64,000 nucleotides of DNA, taken from Molossus alvarezi. Lineage: Eukaryota > Chordata > Mammalia > Chiroptera > Molossidae. Shown here in pieces: positions 57,823 to 64,000 of this stretch (the stretch's first letter is position 1; every line of letters begins with the position of its first letter). The notes beneath the pieces were generated by a model. The model saw nothing but the letters and a program-made list of their open reading frames with translations, was not told the origin of the DNA and made no database searches. The stretch covers positions 11,368,501-11,432,500 of the forward strand of contig CM073886.1 of assembly GCA_037176705.1 (NCBI GenBank). Reading direction: 5' to 3'. The position numbers and the translations under genes were made by a program.

Positions 57823-58039
57823 CCAAAATCAAAATTTTATAGCCAGTAACCAACTGAATCGTCTGCAGATTCTACTTGAACATCCTTGTGTTATTCTTTG
57901 AGAGCAGGTTCTCTGATTATCAGCTTGGGTAGCTGAGATCATGATGAGTGTCATCTGGTATTAAATGCAGCTCTTTGAGAACCGGAACCATACTTGAAGA
58001 TAAAATGCCAGGGGACAACTTTTTAATCTATTCTTAACA

Positions 58040-58247
58040 ATAGAAACTAACCCAGTGGTTCAGTTGGTTGGATGTTGTCCCATGCACTGAAGGGTTGCCA
58101 GTTCGATTCGGTCAGGGAACATGCCTGGTTGTGAGTTTCTTTCCCAGTAGGAGTCATGCAAGAAGCAGCCCATTGAATTTTGATGTTGCGCTCTCACACT
58201 GATGTTTTTCCTCCCTCACCTTCCCTCCTCCTCCCTCTCTAAAAATC
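58040..58247 (+). mobile_element. Bat SINE, sense, degenerate
   Basis: 'aacccagtggttcagttggt', 'gggttgccagttcgattcg', CT tail and 'ctctaaaaatcaac', the site later reused by two SINEs. Confidence 0.8.
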
Positions 58248-58265
58248 AACAAACTATTCTTTTTT

Positions 58266-58564
58266 TAAAACTTTATTTAAAAATTTTTTTCTGTTCTTAC
58301 CTGAAGATATTTTTTCCATTGATTTTATTTTTTTAAGAGACAGTGGAAGGGGGGAGGGAGGGGGGGGGGAGAGAGAGAGAGAGAGAGAGAGAAACAAACA
58401 TCCATGTGAGAGAGACACATCAATTGATTGCCTCCCACACATGCCCTTACTGGGGCTGTGGATTGAACCTGCAACCCAGGTATGTGCCCTTAACCAGAAA
58501 TTGAACCCGCCACCCTTCAGTGTGAGGGCCGATGCTCTATCCAGTGAGCCACAGTGGCCAGGGC
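58266..58564 (-). mobile_element. Bat SINE, first of a serial pair
   Basis: Bounded by 'tcaacaaactattctt' at about 58246 and 58565. GA tract is long (about 58369-58391). Confidence 0.9.
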
Positions 58565-58582
58565 TCAACAAACTATTCTTTT

Positions 58583-58798
58583 TTTCTTTTTTTTTTAATA
58601 TCCTCACCAGAGGACTTTTTTGCATTTATCTTCAGGTAGAGTGGGAGGGAGAGAGGGAGGAAGAGAGAGAGAGAAACATCGATGTGAGAGAGAACTCACA
58701 TCGAGTGGTTACTACTCACACGACCCCAACCAGGGCCCGGGACAAACTGCAACCAAGGTACAGGCTGACTCTAACCGCTGAGCCAAACCGGCCAGGAC
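58583..58798 (-). mobile_element. Ves-type SINE, second of a serial pair
   Basis: Bounded by 'tcaacaaactattctt' at 58565 and 58799. The head is shortened ('caaggtacaggctgactct'). Confidence 0.92.
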
Positions 58799-59593
58799 TC
58801 AACAAACTATTCTTAAAAATAAATAAATAAATTACTGCTTGTCAGATTTTAATATTATATTGAAGAACAGCTCCAGCTATCTGGAAAGGCTACTACTTCT
58901 TTTTCAGTCATATATCTATGTGCACATGAGTTTTCTTGATGTATGTAATGAAAACAACATACTGCAATAGAGTGAATGCAGAAGCAGATGAGAGAATCAG
59001 CTGTTTTCTTTGAAATCAGACATTAAAGAGATTTCCAAAAATGTAAAAACAGTGCTATTCTTCTCACTAATTTTTTGGGGGTAAATTATAGTTTTTTTCA
59101 TCTGAAAATGTTATTTATGCTAACATGTAATGGGTTTATTATTATTAAATGAATTAAATGTGAAAACTTTTCAATTTAAATTTCTAGATGACAGATAGCA
59201 ATATAAATACTCTGCATAACAAAAGCTCTTTGGTGTCCACAGTATTCTGTTTAATAGTGTTAGGGGTTCTGAGACCAAAACAGAAAAAATTAGCAATTTT
59301 GAGAATTGCTAATATTAAGGTACAAATTAAAATGTAAAAATTTACCCATGTTCAACCATACAAAGATAATATCATTCCAGGTATATCTCTCTACATAGAT
59401 ATAGATAGGAGAGATAAAATGGAATAAAAACAAAATGGCATCATATTATATATTTTTATTTTTAATAAAAACTTTAAATTTTAATTAGAATTTAACAGAG
59501 GTATTAAATGGAAGAAATTGCTGACCTTGAGGTGCTTTTTCCACAAGGAATATTTGTTTGTAAAAGATGCCTCTAAGGTTAAGAAAAAAAAAA

Positions 59594-59686
59594 AGATTAG
59601 CTTGGTGGCTTAGCTGGTTGGAGTGTCATCCCATACACCAAAAGGTTGTGGGTTCGATTCCTGGTCAGGGCAACCAGTCTACCTCT

Positions 59687-59727
<41 letters not shown>

Positions 59728-59985
59728 CCTCACTAAAAGTCAATGAGAACTTATACTTGGGTGAGAATTTTTTAAAAATATTTTTTTATTGATTTTTGAG
59801 ACAGAGAGAAAGGGAGAGGGAGAGAGAAATAGAAACATCAATGAGAGAAACATGCACATTTCCCCAGGGAACCTGACCAGGAACCTAGCCGTTGACTCTT
59901 GGTGCATGGGTCAACTCTCAACCACTGAGCCACACCAGCTGGGCTCGGGTGAAGATTAAAAAAAAAGAAGAAAAAAGAAGAAAAA
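59594..59985 (+). mobile_element. Bat SINE with a SINE in its tail
   Basis: Head and CT tract 59594-59767, remainder of tail 59945-59985. The copy inside lies at 59768-59944. Confidence 0.82.
59768..59944 (-). mobile_element. Bat SINE nested in a SINE tail
   Basis: Inverted second-subtype copy ending 'accagctgggct'. The host tail motif repeats on both sides ('gggtgagaatt' and 'gggtgaagatt'). Confidence 0.82.
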
Positions 59986-60171
59986 AAGATTATGAAAACC
60001 AGTTTTTTACTACGTTTTAATTTTAGACCATATATTTAGAGACTTCTTGCTTGTGAAAGATGAGAAAGTTAGCGTACCCTTCTATATATAATTCCTGTGT
60101 TTGTTTAGTCTTAATTCTATATTTAATTCAATGGTTGCATTAGTCCCTTTGCCACAGCTTCTTCATTACTT

Positions 60172-60412
60172 TTTTTTATCCTCACCTGAGGACATTTTTG
60201 CATTTATCTTCAGATAGAGCAGGAGGGAGAGAGGGAGGAAGACAGAGAAACATCGATGTGAGAGAGACACATCGAGTGGTTGTCACCCACACAACCCCAA
60301 CCAGGGCTGGGGACAAATTGCAACCGAGGTATGTGTCCTTAGCGGGAACCGAACCTGGGTCTCTCTGGTCCGCGGACCGACGCTCTAACCGTTGACCCAA
60401 CCCAGCCAGGGC
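60172..60412 (-). mobile_element. Ves-type SINE, antisense
   Basis: Complete, 'ttatcctcacctgaggacat' to 'acccagccagggc'. Directly followed by another antisense SINE. Confidence 0.9.
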
Positions 60413-60624
60413 TTTCTCATTGATTTTTTAGGGAGTGTAGAAAGAGTGGGGGAGAGAAACATTGATGTCAGAGAGACACGTCGATTGGTTGCCTCCTGCA
60501 CATGCCCTGACCGGGGCCTGGGATGGAACCTACACCCAGGTATGTGCCGTTGACCGGCAATCGAACCTGAGACCCTTTGGTCTGAGGGCTGACACTCTAA
60601 CTGATGGGCCACACTAGCCGGGGC
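60413..60624 (-). mobile_element. Bat SINE, antisense
   Basis: 'tttctcattgattttttagg' to 'ccacactagccggggc'. Possible target duplication of 'tttcattg'-like sequence with the left neighbour. Confidence 0.85.
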
Positions 60625-60905
60625 TAACACTGTTAGTTAGGTGTACAACATAATGATTTGATATATGTATATATTGTGAAATGGGCACCATAAGTTAATG
60701 TCCATCATCTTACCTAGTTACAAATTTTTTCGTGAGATGAGAACTTTAAAATCTCTCTTAGTAACTTTTAAATATACAGTTACAGTGTTGTTAGCTGTAA
60801 TCATCGTGCTGTACATGACATCTCCAGGGTTTGTTTATCTTGTAACTAGAATCTTGTACCTTGTGACTTCTTTTACCCACTTTGCCCACCGTCACCCAGG
60901 ACTCC
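60625..60905 (-). mobile_element. Old L1 3' fragment, antisense
   Basis: 'aggtgtacaacataatgatt', 'tcaccataagttaatgtcca'-like text and 'gctgtacatgacatctccag' are inverted L1 3' sequence. Confidence 0.75.
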
Positions 60906-61335
60906 TTTACTCTTAAAATTATTGTGGTCCTCAGAGAGCTTTGTGAGTTATATCCACTGATATTAAAACAAAACATTACAAATATTAATTCATTTAAAAA
61001 TAGCTGATGAACTCATATATAAACATAATATGTTTTAATGAGAAATAACTGTGTTTTCAAAGCAAACAAAAACATTTACTGGGAAGAGCAGCATTATTTT
61101 ACATCTTTGCAAATCTCTTTCTCATGTGGCTTAATGAAAGAGAGCTTTTGCTTTCTCTCTGTCAGGTATCACATGTAATGTAGCCTCTGGAAAGCTCTGT
61201 TGTACACTTATGAGATAATACAAGTGAGAAAGGAAAATAACATTATAGGATTATTTTTAAACTAGTTTTGAATTTGTGAATTCTCTAAAGGGTCCTGGGG
61301 ACCCTGGACAAAACTTTGAGAACTGCTGCTTTATA
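60906..61335. other. Unassigned, possibly old transposon
   Basis: 'ggtcctggggaccctggaca' and 'aactttgagaactgctgct' near the right end recall hAT/MER-type ends, but I found no convincing inverted partner. Confidence 0.3.
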
Positions 61336-61426
61336 GTAATGCTTGTTTTTGTTGTTTGTTTGTTTGAAGGAGGATTACTTAAATTGGTTTGTTAGTGTAG
61401 ATCTTAAAAGCCATTTGTATTTTCAG

Positions 61427-61880
61427 GTGACTTACTGAGTAACCTGTTGCAGAGTCCCAGTTCAGCCAAACTGTTAAATCAGCCAATCCCCATCCTTGAT
61501 GCGGAGAGTGAGTATATCTGTTCTCTGGCCTTGGAGTGCCTGGCCCATCTCTTCAGTTGGATTCCTCTGTCTGCCAGCATCACCCCGTCCCTCCTTACCA
61601 CCATCTTCCACTTTGCACGCTTTGGCTGTGACATCCGGGCCAGAAAGATGGCATCAGTTAACGGCAGCAGCCAGAACTGTGTGTTGGGTCAGGAACGCGG
61701 CCGGCTTGGGGTCCTGGCCATGTCCTGCATCAATGAACTAATGTCCAAGAACTGTGTGCCTATGGAATTTGAGGAGTATTTACTGCGTATGTTCCAGCAG
61801 ACTTTCTACCTCCTGCAGAAAATCACCAAGGATAACAATGCCCACACGGTGAAGAGCAGGCTAGAAGAACTCGATGAGAG
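61427..61880 (+). CDS. XPO6: XPO6 coding exon 7 (residues 215-365, start of 366)
   Basis: 454 bases, the longest exon here, phase 1 in and phase 2 out. Begins GDLLSNLLQSPSSAKLLNQP and includes SEYICSLALECLAHLFSWIP, GCDIRARKMASVNGSSQN, RLGVLAMSCINELMSK and LLQKITKDNNAHTVKSRLEE. These are central exportin HEAT-repeat helices; the short SNGSSQ-like loop and DILDAESE junction are surface turns. The acceptor is gtattttcag ending at 61426 and the donor AG then gtaatg at 61881. It must join an exon beginning with one base completing Ser then Tyr. That exon is not in the window. An overlapping open frame at 61496-61741 is only a shadow of this exon. Confidence 0.97.
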
Positions 61881-64000
61881 GTAATGAAAACAGGTGTGAA
61901 GTCGGCTGTGCCCTGAGAAAGGGCCTTGACTAATTATCACGGTGTTCTGCATGGTGTCTCTAATCCTCTTTGGTTTCAGAACTTGGGGCTCCTGGTGAGG
62001 AACAGAAAGGTAGGTGTGTACCAGTAAGTCTAAGCTTAGCTGGAAGGGCTAGGGTGGTTAAGGGAAGTGAGGTGAGTTTGAAAGTACTTGTGAATTGTGT
62101 AGGGTTTATTGTCTTTTTCCCATCCATCTCCTGTCCTCCCTTCCACCCGTCTTCCCCCTCTTCCTCACTCTTTGCCTGCAGGTCTGAGGTGGTGCAGGAA
62201 CCAAGACTGCCGCTCATGCATAGCCAAGGACAGGAGAGGAGGTCCGTGGAGGTACAGGAGTTACCATCACCCTTTCTCACTTGGTGTGGCTTGTCAGTTT
62301 TTACTATTTGACTTCTCCCAAGTGAACATCAGCCAGTGTATAGGAGTGTTGTCATATTGTAAGTTTCACACAGATGCCAAGTTTTCATGAAAAGAAAGGA
62401 GAGATGTTAATGTCGGTACAGGTTAAAGTGGCACACACCTGTGTTTGTTATTGTCCTTTTGAATGGAGTCTAGAATTACCTAGCCTTTCTTTCTTAAATG
62501 CCATAAAAGATGACCCCGTCACAGTACTCTCAGGCATGGTCTCATTTATTCTCTTGTAGGTGATGTCATTTATCTGTCCTAAACTTTCATTAATATGATA
62601 CTACTGTGGGGTAAAAACAAGAGAGAAAATTGAAACTTATATTAACAACATCATGTTGATTGTTCAGAAACTTTCAAGCAGATAAATTGTGTTGAATTAG
62701 TAAATATGTATAGATTGCCTGGCAGCCAAAGTTAATATTTTAATAAATTTTCCTTAGCTTGTATTTTTTTATTAAGCTATACAGAGTTAATCCATTTCTT
62801 TTTCCTTAGAATAAATAACAATATAAAGTGCCTAAAGTTAAGATGGTTTTAGTGCTTTTAAAATGGAATGATTTTAATAATGTTTTTCTAAAGTTAAAAA
62901 ATACTGGTATATAAGATTATTTTGGTTTGCTTCATTGTAAGCAAGCTTTGTGTAAAATTTTGTATCACAGAAAAACTCATAAAATGGTATGGTGATATGT
63001 TTTAGTTTTTTATTATTTGATAATAGCTTTGTATATAAATTCAAAGGCATCAGTATTCAAACACAGTTTTATATTTTTTCTAGCTTGGGTTAAGGAAGGC
63101 TATATTTTCATACGTTAAAAAAAACCTAGCTGCTTATACCAAGCATCAAATAAATATCAGTTGTTTTGACTTTTACTTGTAGCATAATGTTTATTATGAC
63201 TTACCTTTGGGTGGTATATAGAAATGTCATCATGCATTATCTTCGTACTGATTTTGTTACATGTAACTTTTATGCTCTTGGTTTTATATTTTAATTCTAT
63301 GCTTCCTATTGCCCTGTGAAAGCTGAGAGGTGCCTGGAAGCAGAAAGGTGACATAATCAATACTGTGTGCTTGCTTCCTGGCTCTCGGGTCCCCTACCAC
63401 TAATTCTAAACAGCTAAGTCCATTCTCGGTTGTTTAGGTGCTACTTAACCAGGCCCTCTGCTTCTCTTCTCCACTACTGCCTTTTTTCTAACTTTCTACT
63501 GCTCATTAGCACCTGTACCAGAAGGTGGGCAAGGGCAAGAAAATGAGGTGAAATAAAATTTGTAGTTTTAGCTGCTGAACAGCCTTGTTTGTATTCTTTA
63601 AAGTATTAGGTTGGAGATTAAAATAAAATAGAGACTGTGTGATATTTTACCCATTACTTCTCTTTATTCTTTTATGGGTGGTAGGGAATTGAGTGCATCT
63701 TTCTAAAGAGCAGTAAACAGGTTGGTGACTTTGAAAATCTATGTAAAAATATAATGTAAGAAGCAGGAGGAATGAGGAGTTCCTGCTCATTGAGGGTTAG
63801 TGACTGAAGGCATCAGAGAGAAGTCTCTGTGTACTTTTCTATCTCTAGAAACAGTTGATTTCAGTACCTTACTGTTTTTCAAGTATTTGGCTCCATGATC
63901 CTTATCAAACAAATTAGTGTTATTAAAGCTTCAAAGAAGTTTACATATGTGTGGAGGTCAGGGCAATGGGTCCCAAGAACAATATGGGACATTTTATTCA
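61881..64000 (+). other. XPO6: XPO6 intron 7 (5' part)
   Basis: Begins gtaatg, phase 2. No further XPO6 exon is seen before the window ends. Apart from splice-like pairs at 61980-62009 and 62182-62251 (see findings), I see no gene or recognisable repeat. The AT-rich stretch 62570-63300 looks unique. Confidence 0.85.

Larger units (their letters stand above)
51869..61426 (+). other. XPO6: XPO6 intron 6
   Basis: gtatga to attttcag, phase 1, 9.6 kb. Contains SINE clusters, MIR, an L1 piece, a 38-bp tandem duplication and a possible cryptic terminal exon at 52268. I see nothing recognisable in about 52380-52900, 54215-55030, 55180-56550, 57160-57570 and 58815-59590. Confidence 0.92.

Noticed and set aside
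1..64000. CRISPR arrays, bacterial operons, endogenous retroviruses
   Set aside because: Regularly repeated units are SINEs with poly-A and target duplications. No LTR pair, primer-binding site or gag/pol/env-like frame was recognised. Splice structure shows a vertebrate genome.
61881..64000. Search for XPO6 exon 8
   Set aside because: No block beginning with the base needed to complete Ser366, followed by a Tyr codon after an acceptor, was found; it must lie beyond the window.

Overview
This window is vertebrate nuclear DNA, most likely from a bat. It has widely spaced exons with GT-AG splice sites, mammal-wide ancient repeats (MIR, L2, old L1) and about 63 hand-counted copies or pieces of a tRNA-headed SINE of the bat Ves type. 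These SINEs carry a Pol III promoter-like head (ggcctgcggtcc, ggttcggttccc), a CT-rich middle and the tail signature 'cctcgggtgaggat' before poly-A. Ves SINEs are known from vespertilionid and related bats. I cannot name the species.

The only host gene I recognise is XPO6 (exportin-6, the importin-beta family carrier that exports profilin-actin from the nucleus), on the + strand. Six internal coding exons are present at 32028-32118, 36956-37068, 38652-38849, 49554-49713, 51791-51868 and 61427-61880. They join in phase without a stop and encode residues 2 to about 365 of a protein of roughly 1,125 residues. The initiator exon lies upstream of, or unseen within, the first 32 kb. The rest of the gene lies beyond 64000. 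Everything else is intron.

Layout: 1-32027 is intron 1, with L2, MIR, old L1 remnants, many SINEs, a nested MITE at 18756-19107, a hAT-like MITE near 21717-21909 and a decayed Tigger DNA transposon at 24837-27745. The Tigger sits inside an antisense L1 and is itself broken by a SINE. Intron 2 holds an antisense half-L1-like 3' end. Intron 4 (38850-49553) holds a nearly complete half-L1-like element (45.4-48.6 kb), antisense to XPO6, interrupted by a younger L1 tail and a SINE. Intron 6 (51869-61426) is another SINE-rich stretch. Intron 7 runs out of the window.

The points most worth checking are a possible alternative XPO6 5' coding exon at 21529-21633 (strong splice sites and an in-frame ATG that reads directly into exon 2), a possible premature-termination exon at 52268, two sites where successive SINEs reused one target and left three copies of the target duplication, the half-L1 structure shared by two copies, and a strong antisense bias of SINEs relative to XPO6. 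I found no prokaryotic, viral or defence-like system. The many short open frames in this window are chance frames in repeats.
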